Positions 1-12,500 of a stretch of DNA of 64,000 nucleotides are shown in pieces; the first letter of the stretch is position 1, and every line of letters starts with the position of its first letter. A program made the translations under genes and the position numbers. Origin of the DNA: Labia minor (taxonomy: Eukaryota; Arthropoda; Insecta; Dermaptera; Spongiphoridae); the NCBI GenBank assembly GCA_963082975.1, contig OY720346.1, forward strand, positions 21,570,720 through 21,634,719. The letters are read 5' to 3'. The notes below the pieces were generated by a model. It was given only the letters and a program-made list of their open reading frames with translations. It had not been told where the DNA came from and ran no database searches.

Positions 1-423
1 GAGCCTAAACTACAAGGAGTAAGGTAACCAAATTTTTCTGAGGTGAAGGGTACCTCAAATGATGAAAAATAAAAAAGAAATTAGAATCTTAGGTAACTCC
101 TGAGCTGAGCTGCGGGTGTTCCATTTTCCAGAAATATATATAAAGGAGAGTTTGTATGAATGTGTAATTTGTTTACTTTTTTGCTGTCATAGAAACAGAT
201 ATATATATATGATTAGAACCTCTCTCTCTCCCTCTATTTAAAATTTTAAAAAATTTCTTAAGCCAGGTAAATGAATTGGACTGGAAGAGGAGACATGTGA
301 TTAGAGAAATTGGGGAAAAATCAACCGAAATGTAATTAAACAAAAAAATTCAAGAATTATGATACGGATACGACTTACATACAATTAACATACAAAATGT
401 AGAATTTGAAAAAGTATAAATAT

Positions 424-1046
424 TTAAATACTTAAGATCTCTAATCACGAAGGATAATAATATTCGAGAAGAATTTAAATCGACGTTGTAATTGAGTAAC
501 GCCTGTTATAATGCAGTAAAGGGGCTTATCTCATCAAAGAGGATCAAAATTAAAATATATAAAACAATTATTTTTCATGTTGATCGATGACTAGGGTGAC
601 CATATTTCGAAAACACCAAACCGGGACAAACGGTATACCTTTTTTTTAGAACTAAATTGAAAAAATTTTGAAAAAAAAATTACGAAATGTCCTAAATATT
701 GAAAAAACAGTAGGGTGTCCCGAAGACTTTTTTGGGACAGAGCACCTAAAGACGGGACGTTTGGTCACCCTATCGATGACTCTGGGAGACGATTTGGAGT
801 ATTTGTGAGATTAATATTGTTCGCAGCATTTATAGGCCAAAAGAAGATGAAGTCACAGGGGATGGCGGAGATGGCATAACGAGATATGTCCAGATATAGT
901 TAAGGTTATAAAATCAAGAATGCTGGGATGGGAAGGGGACGTGGTTGGAATTGGAGAAACTAGAAATTGGGAGAAACCGATTGGGAAACATCCGGTGGAA
1001 GACCAAGGACCAAGGTGGGTGGACAATGAAGGAAGGGACATGGAAT
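424..1046 (+). pseudogene. LINE reverse-transcriptase C-terminal fragment carried inside the Helitron
   Basis: Read in pieces, the plus strand resembles the end of a LINE reverse transcriptase. Around 424-560 it reads like FKYLRSLITKDNNI...EEF...YNAVKGLISSKRIK..IYKT; after the nested MITE, around 780-1046, it resembles the RxIYGPKxDE and GHVxRMG...RPRWxD tail common in arthropod LINEs. The frame is degenerate and the MITE splits it. The same block occurs in copy 2 (about 50765-51420), so it was captured before the element amplified. Clade not resolved. Confidence 0.6.
593..771. mobile_element. MITE nested in Helitron copy 1
   Basis: The ends are exact inverted repeats (AGGGTGACCA...TGGTCACCCT). 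The element is flanked by a direct repeat atcgatgact on both sides (583-592 and 772-781), read as a target-site duplication. No coding capacity. The TIR resembles widespread hAT-like MITEs, but a 10-bp duplication is longer than the usual 8 bp, so the superfamily is left open. The same insertion sits at the same place in the second Helitron copy. Confidence 0.75.
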
Positions 1047-1341
1047 GATAATTAACAAACAAGTGCATCTAAACTTGGCATTGGAATGGATTTGAACCCT
1101 TTTTTAGGCAAACAAATAACCGATAGGAACTTGGCCTCCTTTTTAACAGGTATGTTTTGGATTAGATATATTTTACAAGAAAACAAATACATCTCTTATC
1201 TACTTATACTGATTGAAACAAAATGGATGAAAATCTTTTACATACAGACTTTCAACCAAATACTATGTATCACTCGGGGGTACAGGGGGCGGAGCCCCCG
1301 TCTAGATGTGAAGAGCGCCGAAGGCGCTCGGAGCAGCTAGT

Positions 1342-3258
1342 TATAATTATTTGTCCGCGAAGAAAGCAAATATTTATTTTTAATAATAAATTGCTGAGAT
1401 AATTGGTTTATTTAATGTGATATAATTTGTTCAAAACAATTTAAAAATATAATAATTTATTTAAATTTAATTAAGTAAAAAAACTATAAATTGAATATTT
1501 TTATGTTAAATATTTTTTTTTTCCTTTTCAGAACATTAGGGTAATAGCCACCCACGCAAAAATATTTTGGAGTAAGGTCTAAAAAAAATCTTAGACTATG
1601 CTGAAAGAAGAACAAAGAAGATATGGTGTGGATTATGTAAAAAAATACAACATATTTCAAACTTTGACTGTTTAATACAAAAAATAAATAACCGATTATT
1701 ATGTAAATCATAAATTAATTGATTTTTATAAAGTTGAAAAAGTTAAAAATTAGGTTCAAAATAGAATTTATAAAACAATACACTTATTATATATAAATTA
1801 AACAAAACAATTATTTTCTAGAAATACATGAATATATCCTAAATGCACATTAGAAAAGAGTTTTATATATATATAAATATATTTTTATTATTTTTCTTTT
1901 TTTATTTTTAGTTTCTTACAGATGTTTAATATATAGTAATAATCTACTCTTTCTATTGTTATTAAATGTAAATATTTAATTAAAATTAAATTAGCCACTA
2001 AACAATTTGTATTAATTACCTAAAAACCATTCTTTTCTAATCAATAATTTTTGACATTTTTAAGAGAAAAAAAATTATCTTTTCTATCAGAATTTACTTT
2101 TAAATCATATAATTATTTAAAAATTTTATATGTATATAAGCACAACTATATGAAGCATAAGTTTTAATTTTCAAAAAATACAATTAAGGAATTTATTACA
2201 TTTAGCTAATAATTATTATATTTTTTATTCGCATATTTTTGAATACATTTAATGATAATACATTTATTTATATATATGTAAAATTTCTAAATAAATAAAG
2301 TGTGAAAAGATATGCTTACTTTTGGAAATATTTATGATATCATTTCATTTTATTTATTGAAAAATATAAATTATTAAATATAGATATTATTCTTATTTTG
2401 AGATACAATTATTAATTAATCTTAGATCTTAGATAGTAAATTTTATTTTATTAGTTATTTTATTAATTTAATAAGTGGAATTTGATATATTTATATGGAA
2501 TAAAAAATGAAGATAAAACAATAAATTTTAATTAAGTTTTTGTGTTGAAACCTCTAATTAATATTACTTCAAAGAATATTTATCAAGAGTAATTAAATTA
2601 AATAATAATAATATAATATCAATTAAATCATCTTAAATTTAAACGTATAAAATAAACATTATTTTAATGGGGGAAAAAAATGTAATAATATCATACTACT
2701 CAAAACTAAATTATAACTTAAGATCTCATTTATTAGAAAGAAGATATTTTTAAATAATTACTAAAATTTCTTTAAAATCAAAATTAATATGAAAGTATAA
2801 TACATATATAAAATTATTGAATTCAAAAAATTCATAATAGGTAAAATAAAAACATTTCTGGTCCCAGAATTAATTCATATTTTAAAAAATAAGACATGAA
2901 ATAATAAAATTAATGTGTAATAATATTTTAAATAAATAATAAAATTAAAATTAGTTATGATGTTTAAAATAATTTGAAATGTATAGATAAACTTTATAAA
3001 GAATTTTTTTTTTTTGGAAAGTGATCAATATTCTTGTTAAAAGATAATTTAAAATTTTTTCTTATTAAATAAAATCATTATACTTATTATTAAGTTTAGA
3101 ATGATAAATAAATTATTCATGAGTAATGGATAATTAATTAAAGACAAAAAAATCTTTGGATTTCGTTGAACTTGAAGAGATCGGTAAATGATGGTTCTTT
3201 CTTTGAGTGTTTTTCAGGTGAGTTGACTAGAAATCATTGGATGTTCAAAACGATATGG
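1342..3258. other. AT-rich non-coding stretch downstream of the receptor gene
   Basis: Extremely AT-rich sequence lying 3' of the minus-strand receptor gene. I see no coding region, RNA gene or recognisable element in it. It should include the receptor's 3' UTR and polyadenylation site, but no signal stands out. Confidence 0.5.
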
Positions 3259-3538
3259 TTAAATTCTTGTAGTACTTGTTGATAGACTTCTTCCACTACT
3301 ATTATACATATCCTTCCTCTGATTGCCTCCATTTTGCCTTTTATTACAGAATCGAATCTTTAATTCCTTTAGTACGCTTCGTTTCAGGACGTAGATAATG
3401 AAAATAAGTAGACCATGTAAAGCATTCGCCATATCTGGTAAATACCACACCCAGGACTCTTCATTCAACCTTACAGATATTACTTCAAACATCCAAACAA
3501 CACCCATAACAATAAAAAGTTTGGCATTCGTTGCAAAT
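3259..3538 (-). CDS. Methuselah-like receptor, exon 8 (helices 6-7, C-terminal tail, stop)
   Basis: 280 nt, residues 546-638, stop codon at 3259-3261. It starts after TTATTTTTTCAG and reads KFATNAKLFIVMGVVWMFEV then PDMANALHGLLIFIIYVLKR, both strong family matches. It is separated from exon 7 by a 12.3-kb intron. The C-terminal tail is short, basic and Ser/Thr-rich. Confidence 0.93.
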
Positions 3539-6500
3539 CTGAAAAAATAATCAATATGTTTACTTGAACATTATTAGTAAAAAAAAATTATATATAAAAA
3601 TGATTCAAAATGTTGATAAATACCTAATAAATTTATAAGAATAATATATTTCTAAGAAGAATAAAATTGAATTAACTTCCTTTGTAAGGAACATCAATTT
3701 ATAAAATTATATAAACACTCATAAACTGGGGGTAAAACATGTATATTTATGTATTATATATATATCAAAAGAATTTGAAGAAATACATTTATTTATTAAT
3801 TTAATTTTTTAATATAAAAATAAACTATTTATTTAAATTGTGTAAATTTTATGAAGAAGAGGGAATAAACAGGGAGTAAATTTAAGATCATGCTCGACGA
3901 ACAAAAGAATGAAAAAAGATAATAAAATCAATAAGTTAAACATAGAGAAGAGAGAACTTATTCTAAACTATTGAAGAGCATATGAATGAATCCATTATAA
4001 ATATTCTGAATTAAAATAAAAATATTTGTACGAATATCACGATTATTTACGATCTATATTTATAGGAGTTGTTTTTAATATAATATATATTTTTTATTAT
4101 TAAATAACATTTTGTATTAAATAAAATCATTTAATTAATTAATCAAGGCAACAGCTTCTGTTCTCTCGACTCCACAATCATGTTCAAATCTGGTTTCGTC
4201 GATTCCGAGCCGGTATTTTTGATGTTGAAGATAAACCTCGCTCAGGTAGGGAATAATTCATTATGAGCTGCTCCCATATGAACAAACACTGAATTCGGAT
4301 CTTTACTGCCAACAACTGGACCGTTTGAAGCTAGCGATCGACCAGAAACGACCCGGATTGGCGAACAGAAGAGGTTTTGTGTTCTACCATGTCAACGCCA
4401 GGCCACACACTTCCGTAGTGACTAGTGAAAAACTTAGGAAGCTTGGTTGGGAAGTCCTAATGCATCCACCTTACTGTCCGGACCTGGCACCAACCAACTT
4501 TTTCTTTCATTACAAAATTTCCTTAGCGAAAAAAAATTAGGATCAAGACTAGATTGCGAAAATAGACTTTTAGAGTTTTTTGCCAGTAAGAAACAAAACT
4601 TTTATGTAGAGAGGAATTATGAAGCTACCTCTAAAATGGCAAGAAATTGTAGAACAAAACGGAACTTATTTGATCTAAATCGGACAATCCAAACTATGTT
4701 AATTAAACTAATAAATTTCACCCAAAACTAATGGATTACTTTTTCCCCAACCTAATATTTATAAATTACTAGAAGCACATTTCAAAGTTAAAATAAACAA
4801 AATATCTTTACAAAATTTAACTTTAGTTAATTGTAACCCACAGTTAAAAAAAAAAGTTGCCTACTCGATAATTAAAAATTAAAAATTTCAAATCTTATTC
4901 AGTTTATTAGTGAAAATAATTCCAAATTAGTCAAATAATTTGTCATTTATCTATTATAGTATTATATTGATTCAGAGTGAATTAATTAATTCAAATAAAT
5001 TTAAAGCGGATATGTTTATTTAACATCCAAATTCACTATTTAATTAAATTTTATTTATTAATAAATGAATAAATATAAAAGGTAAATTAAAAAGATATTT
5101 CCAATTAAACTTTCTACAATATTTTTTAAAGAATTGAAAAATTTTCCAATTTTTATTTTTAACCTCTATTCAAAGAAATAATTGATTTGTATCGATAAAT
5201 TCAAATATAGCTTTTTTATCTGGATTCGAATCTCAAGCGTGACTTTCGCATCCGTTTCAATAATAATAAAACATTCAGGTCCATTGTCAAGGTTGATTTT
5301 TATTCATTACATGAAGTACCTAATACACATCTCACTATAAATGTTATTGCATAGATTATAAAATTGTTTTTCCTTATCGATGCAACGTGAAAGGTCACTT
5401 TTAAGAAATTAATTTAACAGAGATCTATATATAGCATATATACTATATAGCACGGATGGCGAACCTTTTTCAATATCCGTGCCACAAAATTATGAAAAAT
5501 ATTTTTGAAGTAACTAACGTGCCACAAAATTGTCATTTTTTTCTCTACCGCCTGTGCCCCTTTTAGCTTGAATATATAATCGAATATTTTTGTATAACTT
5601 CTAACTATCCTGTATAAAAGTGTTATAATTTTAAATATTAAACTTTATTTCAAAAAAATAAAAAATTTGTAATTTATTTTTGGTAAAAATATATCTTTCC
5701 TAAATTTTTTTTTTATTTTTATTGTATGGAAATTCTTTAATTGATTTTATAGTTTGTAGTTTTTAGTTGTTGATAATGACAAAAAAGCAAAATTTATATT
5801 TGATACCGTGAACCACTTACATTTTCTTGTTTTGACTTCCTATGTTAAATTCTAGAAAAAGATTGCGATTCTGGCACTATTCTCCAACCGTCCTAAGTGT
5901 AAAGTAAAGCTTGATATAAATTTTATAAAATTAATTTTTTTTTTTAATAAATATTGATAAAATTTACAGCATATATTAAAATAAGAGCATATAAGAATAT
6001 TCTAGTAATAGGTGTATTTCATCGCCCCAATCCATTTTGAGTTTATAACTTCACAATTTCCCAGATAAACAGACAAATAAAAAGACAGACACGAAAAATA
6101 CAAAAGTCATATTTGGGTTCCCCAGGTCATGAAGAGTAAAGATTTGCAAAAAATTTTAAATCCTGAACAATGCTATTTGTACGGTAACAACACGCAATGA
6201 CATAATAGAAGTCCAAACCGTATACACTGAGTATCTATCATGAATGTTTTTTTACTGCGAGGGAATTCAAGCGATATTTCAGCATAATAAAATGTATAAT
6301 TTGTCGATTTAATCTCTCTCTACTAAGATAGATAAATAAATATTCACTACTTCAAATTTCATAAATTTTAATTTTAATGTGATTTATTCATTTTTAATTT
6401 ATTTCTATTGTAAAAAGTTATAATTATTAAAAAAATAATTTTGTCTTTATGCGTGTTATGAAATTTTTCAAACGTGCCATTTTTACACGCCTGCCATAGG

Positions 6501-9500
6501 TTCGCCATCTCTGCTACATAGCATACAAACAAATAAATTTCGTTCGATTGTTCTTTTTTTTAGAAATCTAATTTGATTTGATATATTTATATATCACATG
6601 TTTGTATGTTAATTTAATTTCAAACCTTCATTTCAATTTTAACTTTTATTAAATTTTATAATTTTTTTAATTATTATTATTATTTTATATAATATATATT
6701 GACCTGGTTTTATGAAAGAAATATAGTACAATATAAGATACAATAATTAATTAATAAAAAAAAAGTAATCGATAAAATTGTAAATTTTATATATAAAAGT
6801 GAATGTATAATATTGTTTAATAAATTATAATTGAACGAATAAAGACAATAATAATATTTAATAAGTATTTTTTTAATTTTCTAGTAGGAATAGAGCTATA
6901 GTATTATTATAAGTTTTTATACATAAATATTATAATAATTCATTTATTGAATAAATGTGAAAGCCTGTACATAAAAATCTTAAATAAAATACATAAATTT
7001 ATAATTTATAAGAATTCTTTTGCATGTATAAAAATAATTTTCTTTGTTTTCAATAAAGAAAATAAAGTATATATGTAAAATCTTATATTTTTTTTTATTT
7101 GAAAAAAAAATTTGGATCTCGACCAAATAAATAGATTATAAATCATTTTTCATTAAAAATCTATTAGGAAAAGTCAAAATTAATAGTATATATGTAATGC
7201 ACTTTTATGTAGTGTTTGGGAAAATTAAAAAATAATAAACTGATAGATAACAAGTCAGAAATTGTGTGCATACTTTGGATGAACCCATCCGAAATTCCAG
7301 TGTGGTTCAAATGAGAATGTAGGTAAGATGGAGTGTCGGGGGCGTATATTATGGGTTCCTCCTCTTCTTTTGTATTTGCGAGAAGCATGCAAAAAATGCA
7401 AGAAAATTTAATTTTTTTACTCTGGCATCTATCATATAAAGACGTTGATGTTGAATTTTGAATTAGTAAAGTATAAACATTTATATATTTAAGTAACTAA
7501 TAATATTTTAAAACATCATTCATATATATATCTATATATTATATAAAAATTATTATAAATAATTATTATATAGATATATGCAAATTATACCAAAGATATA
7601 AATATATAAATATACAAATTAAATTTTTATATAAAAAGACTTGATATTTGAGATGTATATATTATTTTTAAAAAATCAATTCTATTAATTTAAATTAAAA
7701 TTATTTAATTTATGAACTACAATTTTTTCTTTATATTATTCTGGAACCTATTTTTCTATTTTATTAATTTATAAAATAATAATTTGATCATTAAAATTGT
7801 GTGTGTCTTTAAAAACACAGGTTCATGGGCATAAAAAATTAAATTATTTCCCAATTACTTAATCATTAATCTAAAATGTATTAATATTATAGTATTTTAT
7901 TAATATAGTAAGTTATGTTTCAAACAGATTTGGATTTTTCATCTCTGATTTTTTTACACTATATTAGATTCAGGTTTATTTACCTCAATAATCAATTTTA
8001 AGGAGTATTTTTTGATGAAATAATGAAAAAATCTGGAGTGTCTACACTCGACTATCTCACAAATTTGAATTGGATTAATTAACATATATATTATATATAA
8101 ATTAAATTTAATTAATTATAAATTATAAATTAAAATTAATAAATAATATTTATTAAACCAGCGCGTGTTTGGCACTGTGTTGATGGCACCACGTCACCTG
8201 CTGACGCGTGATTGCCAATCAACGTGTTAAAAAATTAATTTAGGTATTTTCAGCGATTCAATCAAGCTGACATATATAGCAGTTTTATACAATTTTTAAT
8301 TATGTGAAATACTATCAAACATATATCTCTATTATATAAATAAAATTTATATTTAAATAAGCTGAAGTGTCTCCACTCGACTATCTCGCAATTTAAATTG
8401 GATTAAATAACATATATTATTTTTATATTTATATATTATATTTAATTTACATTTCTCAAAAGTTGATAGAAAACTACGAATTTTGAATAATGCCCGTATA
8501 CTAAATTTCATGATTCTAACTCAAACTGTTTTTGCGTAATCTTGACTACATACACACATACGCAGACACACACACACAACGACATTTTTTTCAACCTTAG
8601 TGCAAATGACTCAGGGACCTTCAAAACGTATAAAAACATCAAAATCTCGACAACGAAAATTTTTGTGATGCAATATCTCTGGCGAGATAGTAAAAATGGC
8701 GAAAATAAAAATAAAATTAAGGTTTACGTACAATTAATGAAGAAGTATAAGAAAAAACTTATGTAAATTTGAGTTATAAACTTTTAACAAAATACTACCC
8801 GACTCTGGGGGGAATGGGGCGGTAATCTATCAAGATGTGAAGGTACAGTGTGAATAGGTAGATTTTAAATATAATTATGATGATTGTGTGTGTGTGCTAT
8901 TTATATTCCTCACTTAATAATATACAAAAACAAAAATTTTAACCGGAATTGGCTTCACTGCATTTGAAAATACCTTTTCTCCATCAAGTTGTTATAGTAC
9001 TGGTACAGCTAACTTGATGTTGAACTTGGCAAGGTTGGAGCCCGTTCACTTAAACTTAAGAAATAATAATTCATTTCAATAACTGCGAAGGTTATCTAAA
9101 ATGAGCATAGATCTCCAAAGATTATAAAATTTAAAAAATAACTTAAAATATTTTTACATGTGATCGATAAACTCCAAAATGTATATTGGAATTTGGATCG
9201 ATTATAGTATCGTTTATAATAAGCATATATGTAAGTGAATTTAGTAGATTACACAAATCATCGATGTTTTTTTAGCAACAACCGATTTTACACTGTCTTC
9301 AATAAATTTATCCTGGAGTGAATCAGCCACGATTAAATTAGTTATACCAGTTTTATAAAGTGCTATAAGAGCCGTTTAAACAAATGATTTGATAATCCAG
9401 TTGAAACCTTGACTAGTGATGCCTTCCAAATGTATATTTTGGAAGTGGAAATGTGCTTTGAAAATTGGTTTCAAACACATGAAAAAGTAAATTGATCTTG

Positions 9501-12500
9501 AAAGAAAAATATTTTGAAAAACAACAAAACCAATTTCGATTAATACTATAAGTTTTTACATTATTAGTCTAGAAATATAAATATCAATCTTCGTAAATAT
9601 AAATATATATATATATTATATGCATACATAAGAGCATATTCAATTAAAAATTTTTGTTATGAGAATTGAGCCCATCCTTTAATGAACACTAAAATTATAT
9701 TCTATATTTTAGCTTGATAAATAAAAACATTACGAACATGTTTGATTTTTTTTTATTACCATTTTAATAAAGATTTATGTATTTTTTTTTATTTCGAGTT
9801 GACATCTTTAACAGACAATGATTAATTAAATTAATGACGAACAAAAAAAAACTGTCTATTTACTTTTACTAGTTATATCCTTGGATCTAATATGGATCTA
9901 ATTCTATTAACATAATAACGTCATTGTATAAAATAAAATAAATGAGGCATCAAATCTCTGAGTAGTGGGTGGTAAATGGAATCTAAATAAAAACTCCGTT
10001 GTTTATTAATTTTATTAAAACCTTCTGATAATTTATTATTTTATGGTTACTTTTGACATAATTTATATACCTTTTAATGTTGTTTTGTTATATTATTAGT
10101 TAAATTACCCTAGTGTTGAAGTACTAAATGGCTACACGAAAAACACCTCGACAGATTACTGAGTTATTGTTTCAGAGGATTTTGTTTTTTTTTTTTTTGG
10201 TATTTTTGTTTTTATGACCAATATAAGAAAGTAGATTTAATTTATTTGAAATGGCGATATAATATAAATTTGATTTAGAAAAAGTATAACTTTCTAAAAA
10301 GTCAAGTTATTCCTTCAATTTAATGACAAATAATAAAGAGTAGTGAGAAAAATAGAAAGAAATTTATACACTAAAGAAAAAATATTGTAAAATCAATTTA
10401 AGAAACTTTGCAAACTTGGCGATTTTAAATTTGTTGACAATACATCTTTTTAACCAAGAAAGAAAGTTATTTTTTTAGATTTCCATAAGATAAATTACAT
10501 GTTCAAACTTGAAAATTTAAACCGAAAAACATAAATTTAATTAAGTGAAATGTTAAAATTAGTTGATTTAAAAGGAATAAATTTAAATCTTTTTAAAAAA
10601 CACACTTTACTTAAAATTGCACTAAAAAGTAAAAAATAAAATCACTGTAAAGTGTGTGCGCTCAAATTGGTAAATATACGTATAGATATTACTGTTTTAC
10701 TGTGTTATTATAATTTGAGCGCACACACTTTACAGTGATTTTATTTTGGTAAATATACGTATAGATATTACTGTTTTACGGTGTTATTATAATTTGAGCG
10801 CACACACTTTACAGTGATTTTATTTTTTACTCTTTAGTGCAATTTTAAGTAAAGTGTGTTTTTTAAAAAGATTTCATTTTACTTAAATTTATTTTATACT
10901 TTTTAGTCGTACGTAAATAAATGTAGTCGTTATTTTAAATATTTCTTATTAATAACACGTGTAACATTTTTTTACAACCACAGAATAGTTTGACATTTAA
11001 TTTAATTTTAATAGAACTGCTATCGCCATCTATGATTGAAATAGTGAACTATTCCATATTCCTTATATGGAAGTTTAGTTAATTAATTACCACTAACAGA
11101 TAAATAATTCAGTGAATTTTTCAATTGATTCGTGTATTATTAGCAGGAGCAAGCGCGTATGCAAAATTTCAAGTTGATTGAATGACGGGAAGTTGTTAAA
11201 ATATCGATTATAAAATGCCGCGGACAAACCAACAAACAAACGGACGTCCTGACAGTGTGAGTTAAGTAAAGTGTATTAAAAATAGATGATGAGTATGTTT
11301 ATCTATATTTAAGTTATGCAAAATTTGTAAATTTCTAAAATGTTTCTCTTTTCACTATACAAATTGATCAGATGTGTAGTGTAGGTTTTTGATGGTCTGT
11401 TCAGATGCCAAATATATCCTCCCTCACTTGCTCATTAAATATAATATATATAATAATAATAATAATCATTTTTTTGAATACAGATAAAATTATTACATTA
11501 TTACTAGATATTTTTTCTTTAAAATCTATGAATGAAAGATTTAATTGCTAATTATAATAATCAATCAATTAAGAAAAATTAATAAAAATATGGAATTAAA
11601 ATTATTATTTAAAACTACTGACTGTTAAAAAGAAATTAATTTTTTCTCTGAAATCATTTTTAATATCAATTTTAAAAATTAATTAAGTATGTGTATAAGT
11701 GTAAGTACCATTATATATGAGATATAAATATTAACCACTTTGTATGAATCAAGTTGATTATAAAACTTTTCATTAACTAATAGTTTACTGTTTGAACAAA
11801 CTGGATTGTTATTCCATCATTATCTCTTCATTAGAATTTCCAATGGTTGATTTGATCAAGATTATTTAGTAACATTCTATCTATCTGTCCATTTGCTTAA
11901 TTAACTGAATTTATTTACTAATTTATTATCAGTTCATTTGATTATTATCTATGATTAAACTTAAAACACCATTTCATTTTAGACTTTATCTGATTTTAAT
12001 AGGGCATTTTAAAAAAATGATCTAATATATTCTACTATCTTCTATTGAGTCTAATTTAAATTTATCCACTTTTAAAGTAAATAGTAATGATTATAATTAC
12101 AGTTATTTGGGCTTTCCATTGTGCTATTTTACACGTTTTTATTTAGTTTCAACCCGTGTCCTGCCGTCAGATCTTACAACCTGAATTTGACCCACTTCCC
12201 AATGTTCGAATTAGCTGAAATTTCGCATACATATGTAACTCCGATGACCATGCAATATTCTGGTTCAACTTAGGTCATAGGTGACGTAGGAGGTATTATA
12301 TTTATCAATTAGTAATTACATATTGCATAATATTGAAAAACAATAATTATCTAAATATATCTATATCTAATTATCTCTATAAATATTTAATAATAATATA
12401 TTAATATGAGCTAATATAATTTTTTATCCAAAAACCTGGGTTTTATTAAAAGAGTCACGGACTTATAAACCTGCTCTTGTAACTCATTTGAATTAAATAA

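Larger units (their letters stand above)
1..1340 (+). mobile_element. Non-autonomous Helitron, copy 1 (5' end outside window)
   Basis: This is a near-identical copy of the element at 50311-51745, cut by the left window edge. The 3' terminus has the Helitron signature: a G/C hairpin (GAGCGCC, loop GAA, GGCGCTC at 1313-1329), then CTAG at 1337-1340 followed by T at 1341, with a second hairpin just upstream (GGGGGC/GCCCCC, 1285-1299). No Rep/helicase coding is seen, so it would depend on an autonomous partner. Inside it are a LINE reverse-transcriptase fragment and a nested MITE, both shared with copy 2. The stretch at about 1047-1165 is unrelated to the matching part of copy 2. Confidence 0.85.

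Noticed and set aside
7164-7388. 74-codon minus-strand frame within receptor intron 7
   Set aside because: No family resemblance and no join that improves the receptor, which is already complete without it; kept only as a finding about the island.
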